Below are positions 16,930-27,649 of a DNA stretch of 64,000 bases, piece after piece. The stretch is from CAVWUA01 sp963758025. GTDB lineage: Bacteria > Planctomycetota > Planctomycetia > Isosphaerales > Isosphaeraceae. The stretch lies in assembly GCA_963758025.1 (NCBI GenBank), contig CAVWUA010000016.1:399949-463948 (forward strand), written 5' to 3'. Both the position numbers and the translations under genes were made by a program. Positions within the stretch are counted from its first letter, which is position 1; each line of letters starts with the position of its first letter. Below the pieces are notes generated by a model, which was not told the DNA's origin, did not search any database, and was given only the letters and a program-made list of their open reading frames with translations.

Positions 16930-17427
16930 ATGGTGAACGACCATCCCCGGAAACCGATCGTGGGTGTGGTCATGGGAAGCCGCTCGGACTGGGAAACCAT
17001 GCGGGTGGCCACGGAGATTCTCACCGACCTGGACATCCCGTATGAATCGCGGGTCGTCTCGGCCCATCGCACCCCGGACCGGCTCGTCCGCTACGCCCAG
17101 ACGGCGGAGGCACGCGGGCTGGAGATCCTGATTGCCGGGGCCGGCGGCGCGGCCCACCTGCCGGGGATGCTCGCGGCCATGACCCTCCTGCCGGTGCTGG
17201 GCGTGCCGGTCGAGAGCCGCGTCCTGCGCGGGGTGGATTCCCTGCTGTCGATCGTGCAGATGCCCAAGGGGATTCCGGTCGGCACCCTGGCCATCGGCGC
17301 CTCCGGCGCGGCTAACGCGGGGCTCCTGGCCGCCGCGATGCTGGCGCGCAAGTACCCGGAGGTCCGCGAGTCCCTGATCGCCTACCGTCAGGCCCAGACG
17401 GACGGCGTCGCGGAGTTTCCCGAATGA
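16930..17427 (+). CDS. purE: 5-(carboxyamino)imidazole ribonucleotide mutase
   Basis: 165 residues from ATG 16930; GAGGGAG lies 6 bases upstream, while an upstream in-frame extension has none. Class I PurE signatures: VGVVMGSRSDWETM, then ESRVVSAHRTPDRLVRYAQT, the IAGAGGAAHLPGMLAAMT loop, and ILPVLGVPVESR-type plus VQMPKGIPVGTLAIG. It converts N5-CAIR to CAIR in purine synthesis. The last four bases overlap the next ATG (ATGA), so purE and purK are translationally coupled. Complete and intact. Confidence 0.95.
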   Translation: MVNDHPRKPIVGVVMGSRSDWETMRVATEILTDLDIPYESRVVSAHRTPDRLVRYAQTAEARGLEILIAGAGGAAHLPGMLAAMTLLPVLGVPVESRVLRGVDSLLSIVQMPKGIPVGTLAIGASGAANAGLLAAAMLARKYPEVRESLIAYRQAQTDGVAEFPE

Positions 17428-18577
17428 GCGGCTGGTCCCTCAACCTGGTCTCTGCTGCCCCCCGCCACGCTCGGCGTGCTTGGAGGTGGGCAGCTCGGCC
17501 GGATGTTTCTGCAGCAAGCCCAGCGCATGGGGTATCGCACGATCGTCCTCAGCGCCGACCGACGACGCGCCCGCCGCGCAGGTCGCGCACGAGGTCGTCA
17601 CCGGGCCGCCCGACGACTTCCGCGCCTTGCGACAGTTCGCCACGAGGGCCGAGGCCGTCACCGTCGAGTTCGAGAATGTCTCGGCTCCGGCCCTGCGCTG
17701 GCTGGAATGCGCGATGCCCGCCCGGCCGAACTGGCGGACGGTGCGCACGGCGCAGAACCGGCTCCGCGAGAAAACGTTTCTCGCCAGCCACGGCCTGCCG
17801 CTGGCCCCGTGGCGGCCGGTGCGCGACGAGGCGGAGTTGCAGGAGGCCGTCGCCGCGCTGGGGTTGCCGTTGATCCTCAAGACGGCCGCCTCGGGCTACG
17901 ACGGCAAGGGGCAGGTCCGCGTCGAGCGTGCCGAAGAGGCCGAAACGGCCTGGGCCGCACTGAACCGGGTCGCCTGCGTGGCCGAAGGGGTCGTCACGTT
18001 CGTGGCCGAGGTGTCGGTGATCGTGGTCCGGGGCGTCGATGGTCAGGCGGTGACGTATCCGGTCTGTCACAACCAGCACGCGCGGCACATTCTCGACGCC
18101 ACCGTCTGCCCCGCGCCGGTCGGCCCGATCGTCTCGCAGGAGGCCCGCGACCTGGCCCTGTCGGTGGCCGAGGCGCTGGGGACCGTGGGCGTGCTGACCG
18201 TCGAGTTCTTTCTGTCGGCCGAGGGGCACCTGCGGATCAACGAGCTGGCCCCCCGGCCGCACAACTCGGGGCACCTGACGATCGAGGCGGCCGTCACGAG
18301 CCAGTTCGAGCAGCAGGTGCGGGCCCTCTGCGGCCTGCCGCTCGGCTCGACTGATCTGATCTCACCGGCCGCGATGGTCAACCTCCTGGGCGACCTCTGG
18401 ACGGGCGGCGAGCCGGACTGGTCCGCCGCGCTCCGCGCCGATCCGGGGGTCAAACTGCACCTCTACGGCAAGCGCACCCCTTCGCCCGGCCGCAAGATGG
18501 GCCACCTGACGGTCCTCGACCCCGACCCCGAAAACGCTCTCTCCCGCGCCCTGGCCGCGCGGGAGAGGTTGAAGTGA
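17424..18577 (+). CDS. purK: 5-(carboxyamino)imidazole ribonucleotide synthase, N-terminal frameshift(s)
   Basis: The main frame (about 17565-18577) is a clear PurK ATP-grasp enzyme: VAHEVVTGPPDDFRALRQFA, VTVEFENVSAP, LPLILKTAASGYDGKGQ, VAEGVVTFVAEVSVIVVR, LTVEFFLSAEGHLRINELAP, RPHNSGHLTIEA and LYGKRTPSPGRKMGHLT. The N-terminus is in another frame: TLGVLGGGQLGRMFLQQAQR then MGYRTIVLSA. So at least one indel lies at about 17560-17575. The ATGA overlap with purE (17424) starts in a third frame, implying a further indel in the C-rich run at about 17456-17463. It makes N5-CAIR from AIR, bicarbonate and ATP, feeding PurE. Confidence 0.9.
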
Positions 18578-18665
18578 TGGGTGATCCCTCGTAAATCATG
18601 ATGAATGATACATGATTATTAATCGTGAAACCATGCGCCATTAGCTGTTCCGCGCGGAGCCTTCC

Positions 18666-19663
18666 ATGCGACTGGCCGAGCCGCTCTGGCTGTTGCTGAT
18701 CGTGCTCATGCCGTTGCCCTGGCTCTGGCAGCGGGGCCGGGCGCGGCTCTCGTGGCCGACCCTGGCGGGGTTCGCTCGGGCGCCGAAGGGACGGGCGGGG
18801 GTGTTGCGGCCTCTCCCGTTGGCGTTGCGGAGCCTGGCGATTGCCTGTCTGGCCGTGGCCCTGGCGCGGCCGCAGACGGTCGGCGGGCGGGAGTATATCG
18901 CCGGGCGGGGCGTGGTGATCGTGGCGGCGATCGATCAGAGTTCCAGCATGAACGCCCGGGATTTTCCCTCGCCCGTTGGCCCGACCCTGTCGCGCCTGGA
19001 AGCCGCCAAGGCCACGTTCTCCCGGTTCGTCGTGGGGCGGCCGGACGACTTGATCGGGCTGGTGGCGTTCGCCAATTACCCGGATTTGCGCTGCGCGCCG
19101 ACGCTCGATCACGACTTCCTGCTCGAAACGGTGCGGCAACTCCGTTCGGCCCGACCCGGCGAGGACGGCACGAACATCGGCGACGCGATCGCCTGGAGTC
19201 TCGAATCGCTCGTCGAGTCGCCTCCCCGGAAGAAGGTGCTCATCTTGCTGACCGACGGCCAGAACGAGCCGGCCGTGCCCGAGCCGCTCGACCCGGAACT
19301 CGGCGCGCGCCTGGCCCGCGAGCTGGGCGTGACCCTGCACACGATCGCCATCGGCGCGGCGGGGGGATCGTCCGGCAGACCGAGCCGGTCACCGGGCTGG
19401 AGATTCCCTCCGAGGTCGGCGGCCCGGATCTGGAACTGCTCCAGCGCCTGGCGGAACTCGGCGGGGGCCGGGCCTTCACCGCCACGGACACGATCACCCT
19501 GGAAGCCGTTTTCCGCGAGATCGACCGGCTGGAGAAAAGCCCCATCCGCGGCACGATCCGCACGCGTTATCGCCAGTGGTACGCCCCCTGGATCGCCCTG
19601 GCCATCGTGTTGCTGACCCTCGACCGGCTCCTCTCGGCGGGACGTTGGAGACGCTTGCCGTGA
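18666..19663 (+). CDS. BatA-like von Willebrand factor A membrane protein; one frameshift
   Basis: About 332 residues. Two N-terminal hydrophobic segments (LAEPLWLLLIVLMPLPWLW and PLALRSLAIACLAVALARP) precede a VWA domain with the metal-ion site DQSSS (MIDAS DxSxS) in VVIVAAIDQSSSMNARDF, the TNIGDAIAWSL threonine loop and KVLILLTDGQNEP. At about 19365 the frame breaks; the other frame continues IVRQTEPVTGLEIPSEVGGP, DLELLQRLAELGGGRAFTAT and RQWYAPWIALAIVLLTLDRL, the normal C-terminal membrane helix, with TGA at 19663. First gene of a Bat (aerotolerance-type) operon, usually downstream of MoxR and DUF58 genes, which are not adjacent here. Confidence 0.8.
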
Positions 19664-19742
19664 GGGGTGAATTCACCGCGTCGATCGGTTTCTTTCGCGG
19701 CTTCGCGTTCTTCGCGGTGACGTCTCTCCGTAAAATACACGC

Positions 19743-21476
19743 ATGACCTTCGTCCATCCTCACTGGCTCTGGTTCCTGCTGATCGTCCCATCGCTGGCTC
19801 TCTGGGTCGCGCGGGCGCCGGCGTCGCGCGCGGGAATGGGCCGCGCTGGGGAAACCGGGACGGCCGAAGGGGGACGGGGCGTGGGCGTGGCTTGCGGCGT
19901 TACTGTCGTTGTTCCTCGCCCTGGCCGGGCCGAAGTGGGGGCGGCTGCCGGGATCGGAACTTCCGCCCGGGCATGATGTGGTCCTGCTGGTCGATGCCAG
20001 CCGGAGCATGGCGGCCGAGGACGCCGTGCCGAACCGCATGGGCGTGGCGATCGAGGCCGCCCGGAGCCTCATCCAGGCCCTCGGTCGCGAGCCGGGGGCG
20101 CGGGTGGCGATTGTCGCGTTCGCCGGGCGTGGCGTTCTGCGTTGCCCTTTGACGGCGAACCTGGGGGCGGCGGTCGATACGTTGCGATCGCTTCGCCCCG
20201 GCGCCGTGCGGCCCGGTGGCTCGGACCTGGCCGAAGGGCTGATCGAGGCTCTCGACGCCTTCGACGACCAGGAACACGCGGAGGGCCGCACCATCGTCGT
20301 CTTCTCCGACGGCGAGGACCATGCCGGACGCCTCGACGCCATTCTCCCCCGGTTGAAGGCGGACCGGGTGATCGTTCACGGCGTCGCCATCGGTGATCCC
20401 GTCCAGGGACATCCGATTCCCTTGCCGCGTCAGGGGCCGTTGACCTATCACGGCGAGGTCGTGCAGACCCGGCGCGATGATACCCCATTTGAGCTTCTGG
20501 CCGAGGCGACCGGAGGCGCGGTCGTGCGGCTCGGGCTGGCGGCGGTCGATCTCGGCCGTCTGTACGAGGAACGCATCGCCCCCGTGGCTCGCCAGGAACG
20601 GCAGGCGCAACGTGCTCCCGAACGGGTCGAGCGCTACGCGCTGTTCGTCGTCGCCGCCCTGGTCGTCGGTCTGGCCGGTTCCTGGCCGGGTCGGAAGCGG
20701 TTGCCGTTGGTGATGTTGCTGGCCCTGATCGCGTTTCCGGGGGCGGGGCAGGGGGGCGGAACCGCGGTCGATCTGGTCGCCCAGGGTAATGCGCTCTTCG
20801 CTGCCGGAAATCGGGACGACGCCCTGGAACGCTTCGAGCGTGCGATCGGGCTCGCGCCCGATGCGGCTATTCCTCGCTACGATGCCGCCGCGGTGCTCTA
20901 TCAACTCGGCCGCTACGAGGAGGCGGCCGCGCGTTATCGGGAGGCTCGCGCGGGCCGATGCGGGGTTGCGGACGAAGATCGACTTCGCCCTGGGCAACAC
21001 GGCGGCCGCTCTCGGCGATTACCCGGCCGCCCTGGCGCACTACGACGCCTGCCTGGCCTCGCGTGTGTCGGGGATCGCCTATGACGCCGTGCGTCGGGAT
21101 GCCCTCGTCAACCGCCGGTTCGTCGAGCGGCAGCCCCCGCCGCCAGCCGAAGATCAGCCGGGCGAACCGGACAACGCCGCCGCCCGGCGACCAGGACCGC
21201 GAGCCCTCGGCGGGAACGGACGATGCGAGAGATTCCGACAACGGTGGTTCCTCTGGAACGCCGCCCGGCGCGGGCTCGCCCCAGGGACAGGACAATCGTT
21301 CCCGAATCCGCTCGACCGGCGGCGCCGGGGGAACCGGCTCACGCTTGGCGCCTCGTCCCGCCGCGGGAACCCCCGAAGCCCAGCTCGCCGAGGCCCTCGA
21401 CAACGCCCGCCAGGCCCGTGAACGCCGGCTCACCGAGGAGCCTCCGCCGCCGGATGAGGATCGGAAGGACTGGTGA
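19743..21476 (+). CDS. BatB-like VWA protein fused to TPR region; several frameshifts
   Basis: Start MTFVHPHWLWFLLIVPSLAL. After a break at about 19833 it continues REWAALGKPGRPKGDGAW and AALLSLFLALAGPKWGRLP. The VWA domain follows: HDVVLLVDASRSMAAEDAVP (MIDAS DASRS), RVAIVAFAGRGVLRCPLTA and IVVFSDGEDHAGR. A C-terminal membrane helix (YALFVVAALVVGLAGSW) and a second hydrophobic segment lead to a TPR pair: DLVAQGNALFAAGNRDDALE, AAVLYQLGRYEEAAARYREA, then after a break at about 20950 LRTKIDFALGNTAAALGDYP. A last break at about 21175 leads to a Pro/Gly/Asp-rich tail ending PPPDEDRKDW. This is a BatB-BatC type fusion. Expected to sit in the inner membrane with the VWA and TPR parts exposed for complex formation. 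Confidence 0.75.
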
Positions 21477-21507
21477 GCGTGATGCGCGACGAATCATCGG
21501 AATCAGA

Positions 21508-21553
21508 GGGACGCGGAGCGTCCGAAGAGGCATTCCCACGCGGAGCGTGGGAA
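21508..21553. repeat. paired palindromes of REP type
   Basis: Two palindromes with the same core: GGACGCGGAGCGTCC (21509-21523) and TTCCCACGCGGAGCGTGGGAA (21533-21553; 9-base arms, loop GGA). They share ACGCGGAGCGT. Such palindromic GC-rich units are dispersed in planctomycete genomes. They lie between the BatB-TPR and BatD genes and could attenuate transcription. Confidence 0.6.
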
Positions 21554-21564
21554 CGAGATTTTCA

Positions 21565-22842
21565 ATGAATCTAATATGTAAACTCGGTTTGGTCGATTTG
21601 CTGCGTCCTTGTCTTTTCCGCTCCGCACGCGATCGCGGACTCCCCGACGCTGCCGGTTCGGGGGATGGTGGCGCCGGGTCCGTACTACGCGGGGCAGGGG
21701 ATACCCATCGAGGTGGTGACGGTCGCCGGCGGCGAGCGGCCGGAGGTGGATGTGCCTCGGGTCCCCGGGGCCGAGGTGATCGCCACCGGAACCCGGTTCC
21801 GACCCATTTCCACCAGCGCGATCGGCAACGTCGTTAATGAAACGAACCGCTACACGTTCACGTTCGAGGTCCTTCCCGAGCGGGCCGGGACGCTGACCGT
21901 GCCGTCGTTCCGGGTGTCGGACGGAGAACGGTCGGGGCGGACGGCTCCGTTGCGGCTGGACGTGCGACCGTTGCCCGTGGTGGGGAGGCCAGCGAGCTTT
22001 CTCGGAGGGGTCGGCCCGCTGGAGGTCTCGGCCGTTGCGCGACCGTCGAGGGTCCGGGTCGGGCAGACGTTCGATTACCGGATCATCCTTCGAGGGCCGG
22101 GTGCACGCGGCTCGACGCAGGCCCCGGACCTGTCGCGGTTCGACGCCCTGCCGATCGCGCCCGGGTCGAGCCGGCCGCCGCCGAGACGGTCGCCGAACCG
22201 CCGTCGCGGGTCTTCTCGTACCGCGTCCGGCCGTTGAAGCCCGGGGAGGTCGTGCTCCCGCCCGTCGCCGTTTCGTACTTCGACCCGCACCTGGGGCGTT
22301 ACCTGACGAGGACAACCTCCGGAGTGCCGGTCGAGGTCGTGGATGTGCCCCGGCTCGACACGTCGGCGATTCGTTACGAGGCATCGGAGCGATTCGCCCT
22401 GGATCTCAAGGCTGTCGGATGGGGCGTGTTGCTCTTGCTGTCCATCGTCGGGATCGGGATCGCGCTGGCGGTCGCTGATCCGGTCCTGGTCGCGTCGGCG
22501 AGAGATCGACCCGAAACGGCTCGCGCGGCGGTTGGCCCGGCGTTTCGAGCCCGCGCCGGGTCTGCCCTCGACGGTTGCCGCGCGCCGGGTCACGGAGTCC
22601 CTGGCGGACTATCTACGACGGGTGGTCGGGCGTCCTCCCGGAGCGCTCACGCCGGAGGAGGCTCGGCTGGGCATCGCGCGCGTCGTCGGTGATGGGGAGC
22701 TGGCGCGACGAGCCGGGCGCCTCGTCGCTGATTGCGACCGTGCGCGTTACGCCGGCGCACCGAAAGCGCCTGGCCGGAGGACGCGGCTCGCCTGTTCGCG
22801 GACGCGCGGAGTCTCTGGGAATCGCTCGGACGTGGGGAATAG
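21565..22842 (+). CDS. BatD-like protein; several frameshifts
   Basis: About 425 residues assembled from several frames. The signal region (CVLVFSAPHAIADSPTLPVR) is out of frame with the only nearby ATG, so the start is uncertain. Two beta-sandwich segments follow: MVAPGPYYAGQGIPIEVVTV, VNETNRYTFTFEVLPERAGT, GPLEVSAVARPSRVRVGQTF. After a break at about 22190 comes LKPGEVVLPPVAVSYFDPHL, and then a membrane helix (VGWGVLLLLSIVGIGIALAV). A cytoplasmic tail after about 22500 (SLADYLRRVVGRPPGALTPE) ends WPEDAARLFADARSLWESLG, with TAG at 22842 after a last break at about 22775. BatD proteins are periplasm-facing partners of BatA/B. The assignment rests on architecture and operon position. Confidence 0.65.
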
Positions 22843-23034
22843 TCGCGGAGGGGGCGAGGGAGGCTGGTTCGGCGGGAGTAGAAAAGCCACGAGAGGCACC
22901 CGGGACCGCAAGAGAGAAGGGCGGTCGCGACGTGTGCCTCTCGAACCGACACCAGCAAATCACCGACAGAACCACAGCTCATCAGACCGTCATACCGACA
23001 GAGACGACCGACACGTTGACAGGCGTTTTGCTTG

Positions 23035-24260
23035 TTAACGCCTGGTGGTCGAGCGTGACGCGGCCGTGCTGTACAGCTCGCGGAAGGAGGAATCCTTCGT
23101 CTCGCGGCGATAGGCCACGAAGTCGTCGAGCGGCAGCGAGGGGATGGTCTTGTTGATCAACAGCTCGATCGCGGTCAACGGGTCGCCCTGGTCGGGGCAG
23201 ACGAAGAGATACGCGATCCCGTCCTTGCCCATGCGGCCGGTGCGGCCGATGCGGTGGACGTAGTTCTCGGGATCGTCGGGGATGTCGAAATTGATGACGT
23301 GGCTGATGTCGTTGACATCGATGCCGCGTCCGACGACGTCGGTGGCAACCAGCACCGGGATGGTGCCGTCGCGGAACCCTTTCATCACGCGGTTACGCGC
23401 CGTCTGCGCCAGGTCTCCGTGGATCGTGGCGACCCCGTTGACGTGGCGTTCGAGCTTCTCGGCCAGCTTGTCGGCCCCGCGCTTGGTGCGGGTGAAGACG
23501 ATGCACTGGCTCGGCTCGTCGCGCTCGAGCAGGTGGACCAGAAGGTCGAACTTGCGCTCGCTGCTCGACGGTGATGTAATGCTGCTTGATCGACTCGACC
23601 GACGGTTCATCGCGCGAGAGGTTCAGCTCGACCGGCTCAAACATGTACTTCTGGGCGAGCTTGCGAATCTCGGGGCTGATGGTGGCCGAGAGCAAGAGCG
23701 TCTGGTGCGGATCGGGCACGCGCCGGAGGATCTTCTCGATGTCGGGACGGAACCCGATGTCGAGCATCCGGTCGGCCTCGTCCAGGACGACGTGGAAGAT
23801 GTCGCCCAGGTAGAGCGTCTTGCGCTGGATGTGGTCAATGACGCGACCCGGTGTGCCGACGACGATATCGACCCCGCGGCTGAGTGCCCGGAGTTGCTTG
23901 TCGATCGGCTCGCCTCCGTAGATCCCGCAGACGATGACGTCCTGGCCGTGGGTCAGCTTGCGCGATCTCCTCGACGATCTGCTGGACCAGCTCGCGGGTC
24001 GGCGCCAGGATGATGGCCTGGGGGCCTTTGCCGCGGGCTTCGAGCATTTCAATCAAGGGGATGGCGAAAGCGGCCGTCTTGCCGGTTCCCGTCTTGGCCT
24101 GACCAATCACATCGTTGCCGGCAAGGGCTTCGGGAATGAATTCGGCCTGGATCGGAGAAGGGGATAAATAGCGGGCGCGTCTCAAGGCGTGAAGCATGTG
24201 GGGGCTGAGCCCCATGGACGGAAACCCGGGAGGGGCCTCCTCGACTGCGCGTTGAATCAA
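23035..24260 (-). CDS. DEAD-box RNA helicase, two frameshifts
   Basis: About 408 residues. The start is best at TTG 24260, with AAAGGAGG about 5 bases upstream. Helicase motifs in order: Q motif (LSPSPIQAEFIPEALAG), motif I AKTGTGKT, Ia PTRELVQQ, Ib TPGRVIDH, II DEAD in VVLDEADRMLDIGFRP, III SAT in LLLSATISPEIRK, IV CIVFTRTKRGADKL, V VATDVVGRGIDV and VI HRIGRTGRMG. Frame breaks occur at about 23955 (between VEEIAQ and LTHGQDVIVCGIYGGEP) and at about 23572 (before ERKFDLLVHLLERDEPSQ). It unwinds short RNA duplexes in ribosome assembly or mRNA decay; no special C-terminal domain is present, so the subfamily is not clear. Cold-shock-type regulation cannot be judged. Confidence 0.9.
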
Positions 24261-24390
24261 ACAATCCTCCTTTAGATTATTCAAAATCAGACAGGGAGAT
24301 AGGACGAATCGGGCAATGCGCCCGGTTCTGACTCCACACTATCAGGTCAGGGCGGTTGTGTCAAAGCAAGTACGTTGAAGCTCAGCAGAA

Positions 24391-26136
24391 GGGGCGCACG
24401 ACATGGTTTGCAGCACCAAGCGGACCCATGCTATCTTGCCGATCGGAGTTCGGGGCTTTCGGTCAGTTCCTGCGCTACTTTGGAGAGGGCGGCGAGAATG
24501 GGTAAGGACGTTGCCGAGATTCGGAAGGAATTTCACCCACGCTTGAGCCAGGTCGCCCGAGAACTGGCCAGAGAACTTTACCCCGACGGCCTGCCGCGGG
24601 GCACCAAGTTCTCGGAACTGGAAGCCGTCGCCGCGGCGCTGGGCGACGAGATGGCCAGGCAACTCATCGAGGTCAATGTCCAGGAGCAGGCGGACGACTG
24701 GCCCGAGGAGCAACTGGGCGAATGTCCCGTCTGCGGCGGGGCGGCCCGAAAGGCACCCGACGAGCCCCGCGTGCTCACCACCACGCGGGGCGAGGTCGCC
24801 TGGAAGGAACGCGTCGCCAACTGCCCCCGCTGCCGGCGGGCTTTTTCCCCCTCAAAATCAGGCGTTGGGCCTTGACCATTCCGGGTTCAGCCCACGCGTC
24901 CAGCAGAAGGTCGTCCATGCCGGCGTCAACAGCCTTTCCTATTCGCAGGCGTCCCGCGATCTCGCCGAACTCTCGGACCTGGACATCAAGCCCAAGCCGG
25001 TTGAGCGGCTCGTCAGGAAGATCGGCCGGGAGCGGATCGACCAACGTGACGCCGCCGTCGCGGCACACCAGCGGCTTCCCCTCATGGCCAAGGACGTCGT
25101 TGCCGACCCGAAGCGGCCCTCTCCGCAGGTGGCGATGGCCTCGGTCGACGGCGGCCGGATGCAGATCCGCACGGACCCGTCGGGGCCGCATCAGGAAAGC
25201 CACTGGCGGGAGTCGAAAGTCGCGGTCCTGGAGACCTACCACAGCGTGGTCCATCCCGCCGATCCCGACCCCGACGTGCCGCGGTGTTTCCTCGACCTGA
25301 AGCGGACCAAGGAGATGGTGCGTGGCCTGGGCCACGACCTGCCGGTCGGGCTGGAGTTCGGGGCCAAAGCCACGGGCCAAGAACGGGACGAGGTATCCCC
25401 GCAGGGGCGGGATCGCCCGCCTCGTCCGGGCCGTCCCAAGCGACTGGTCCGTAGCGTCCTGGCGAGCCGAAAGAGCAGCGACGAATTCGGCCCGATGATG
25501 CATCAGGCGGCCTGGGAGCGGAACTTCTTCGGGGCCACTCGCAAGGCATTCCTGGGCGACGGTCTGGCGGTGAACTGGACGATCCAGCGGCGGCATTTCG
25601 CGTCCTTCACGCCGATCCTCGACTTCGTGCATGCCCTGAGCTACGTGTTCGCGGCGGCGTTCGCGGGGCGTCCGCAGGACGAGGGGGAGGCGTTCTACAC
25701 GCGTTGGATCCAGGCCGTCTGGTCGGGGCAGGTGACGACGATCTTGAGCCAGTTGGAGACGCGTTCCGCGGAATTGGGGCCGCCGCCCCAGGGGTGCGCC
25801 GACAGCGACCCTCGGAAGCTGGTCTTCGAGTCGTTGCGTTACCTGAAGAACAACGCCGACCGCATGCGTTATGACGCCTACCGCCGCCAAGGTCTGCCGA
25901 TCATGACCAGCGCCGTGGAGTCGGTGATCAAGATGATGAACAAACGGGTCAAGGGGAGTGAGAAGTTCTGGTCGGAGCCCGGCGCAGAGGCGATCCTCCA
26001 GTTGCGGGCGGACTCGCTGGGCGAGACCGAGACCATGAGCCGATTCTGGCTCGGGCGCGAGGCCCAAGCCAGCGGCCATCGCTCTTACCGGCACGCCGCC
26101 TGAACATTCGTTACTTCAAACCACGTCGTGCGCCCC
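24391..26136 (+). mobile_element. ISKra4-like insertion sequence, complete with terminal inverted repeats and 7-base target duplication
   Basis: The left terminus GGGGCGCACGACATGGTTT (24391-24409) and the right terminus AAACCACGTCGTGCGCCCC (26118-26136) are inverted repeats, 18 of 19 positions matching. AGCAGAA flanks both ends (24384-24390 and 26137-26143), a 7-base target-site duplication. The element is about 1.75 kb with one transposase region. Intact ends and duplication indicate recent insertion, immediately beside the next IS. Confidence 0.8.
24498..26103 (+). CDS. ISKra4-like transposase, one frame change in a T5C5 run
   Basis: About 535 residues in two frames. The N-terminal part (24498 to about 24850) has helical leader sequence (RKEFHPRLSQVARELARELY) and two zinc-ribbon CxxC pairs (GECPVCGGAARKAP and ANCPRCRRAF). 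After the run GCTTTTTCCCCCT at about 24841 the downstream frame continues QALGLDHSGFSPRVQQKV. It then shows DDE-type core segments: VAMASVDGGRMQIRTD, ILDFVHALSYVFAAAF, and the end TSAVESVIKMMNKRVKGSEK with LQLRADSLGE. A +1 change is needed at the homopolymer; it could be programmed or a sequence error. Catalyses transposition of the IS listed at 24391-26136. Confidence 0.8.
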
Positions 26137-26241
26137 AGCAGAAGGGGTGAGCGTCTCGCTTGTGGGTGGAAAATCCCGTACAACAGAGCCTTCCGATGGG
26201 TGGTCCCGGATTTCGTCGTCATCCGTTCACGGAGGGTACTC

Positions 26242-26484
26242 ATGTCCCGGTCTTCTCTCACCCCCGAGCAGTCCGAACTGGCCGAGCGGATCTATCAGAC
26301 TCTGAAGCAGGCCGCCGACTCCGACCTTCGTGGACTCGCCGAACTGCTCGCCTCGAAACCCGATCGGGAATTGCTGGGGCAGACCGAGTTCGATGTCCGC
26401 GACCGCGTCCACAAGATCGGGGCCAAGGCCTTCGAGACCGCTCTGGACGAGCGGAAAAAAGGGGGTACCGAGGGTCCGCCATGA
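26242..26484 (+). CDS. ISKra4-type IS, first ORF (small helical protein)
   Basis: 80 residues from ATG 26242, with GGAGGG 5 bases upstream. Charged helical protein: SLTPEQSELAERIYQTLKQA, DLRGLAELLASKPDRELLGQ, FDVRDRVHKIGAKAFETALD. Its TGA overlaps the ATG of the following transposase ORF (ATGA), indicating translational coupling. This leader part corresponds to the N-terminus of longer ISKra4 transposases. Intact. Confidence 0.7.
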   Translation: MSRSSLTPEQSELAERIYQTLKQAADSDLRGLAELLASKPDRELLGQTEFDVRDRVHKIGAKAFETALDERKKGGTEGPP

Positions 26485-27649
26485 CCTGTCCGTGCTGTCG
26501 CGAATCGGCCCGGTTCGTCGAATACCGGCCCAAGACGGCCCAGAGTCTGGTGGGAACCTTCCCCCTGGATCGGGCCTATTACCACTGCCGGTCGTGCGGC
26601 GCCGGCACGGTCCCCTGGGATGAGGTCCTCGAGCCTGTCGCGGCAGGCGTTGACGCCCGGGGCGAAGGAACTGGTCTGCATCGCCGGCGCGGTGGACAGC
26701 TTCGGCGAGGCCGCCGACGTGGTGCTCAAGAAGCTGGCCGGGGTGCGGGTCTCGGAATCGACCGTCGAGCGGACCAGCGAGGCGGTCGGGCCAGGACATC
26801 GGCCAGCGGGTGGAAGCCGGGCGAGACGTTCGGGGCCGAGCACGCCGTGGGGTTGGCACAAGGACGCCGAGGGGAAGACCTGCGCCTACGTCTCGCTGGA
26901 CCTGACCGGCCTGGGGATGCAGGGCCCCGACGGGCGCTGCGGCGGAGGGCCGGATGGCTGCAGTGGGGATGGTCTACAACCCGGTGCCGGAGGACGCCGC
27001 CCGATGGGCCCGGCCGCCGGGCCGTGCCGCCGCAGTTCCGGGCGCGGTACGTGGCCGGGCTGGGCGGCCAGGCATCGTTGGCCGAGCCGATGCGGAAGCA
27101 GGCGGCCCAGGTGGGCATGGATCAGGCCGAGCGTTGGATCGCCCTGAGCGACGCCGGGGCCGGTGTGGAAGACCTGCTGCGGGTGAACTTCGGCCGCGTG
27201 GAAGCCGTGATCCTCGACTTCTATCACGTGGCCGAACACCTCGGGGACCTGGGCCGGGCGTTGCACCCGGCCGATGAATCGACCCGCGAGGAGTGGCTCG
27301 AGCCGGTGGTGCCACCGCCTGAAGCACGAGGGCGGCGCGGTGGTGCTGGAGGCGTTGCGGTCGCTGCCCGCGGACGGCCGCGAGTCGGTGCGAAAGGTCC
27401 ACGGCGAGGTGGTGGGCTACTTCGAGAATCATGTCCATCGGATGGACTACCCGACCTATCAGGCCAAGGGTTGGGCGATCGGCTCCGGGCCCGATCGAAT
27501 CGGCGTGCAAGACGGTCATCGGCAAGCGGATGAAGAACGGCGGCATGCGTTGGGGCGAAGACGGAGGCGATGGAATGTGCCACCTGCGCGCCCTGTTCGC
27601 CAGCGGAGAAGATCAGTGGGACGCCTTCTGGCATCCCAGCCAGAACTGA
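26481..27649 (+). pseudogene. ISKra4-family transposase, broken by several frameshifts
   Basis: Reads MTCPCCRESARFVEYR with two CxxC pairs, then breaks repeatedly (about 26640, 26800, 26950, 27010, 27310, 27495). Recognisable pieces in order: LTPGAKELVCIAGAVDSFGE, EGKTCAYVSLDLTGLGMQGP, FRARYVAGLGGQASLAEPMR, EAVILDFYHVAEHLGDLGRA, RLKHEGGAVVLEALRSLPAD and IESACKTVIGKRMKNGGMRW, the family signature, ending QWDAFWHPSQN. The D and E residues of the DDE core are in the Asp-containing LDFYHVAEHL segment and the GPIESACK segment. It may be a decayed element or reflect indel errors; neighbouring housekeeping genes show the same type of breaks. Confidence 0.75.
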
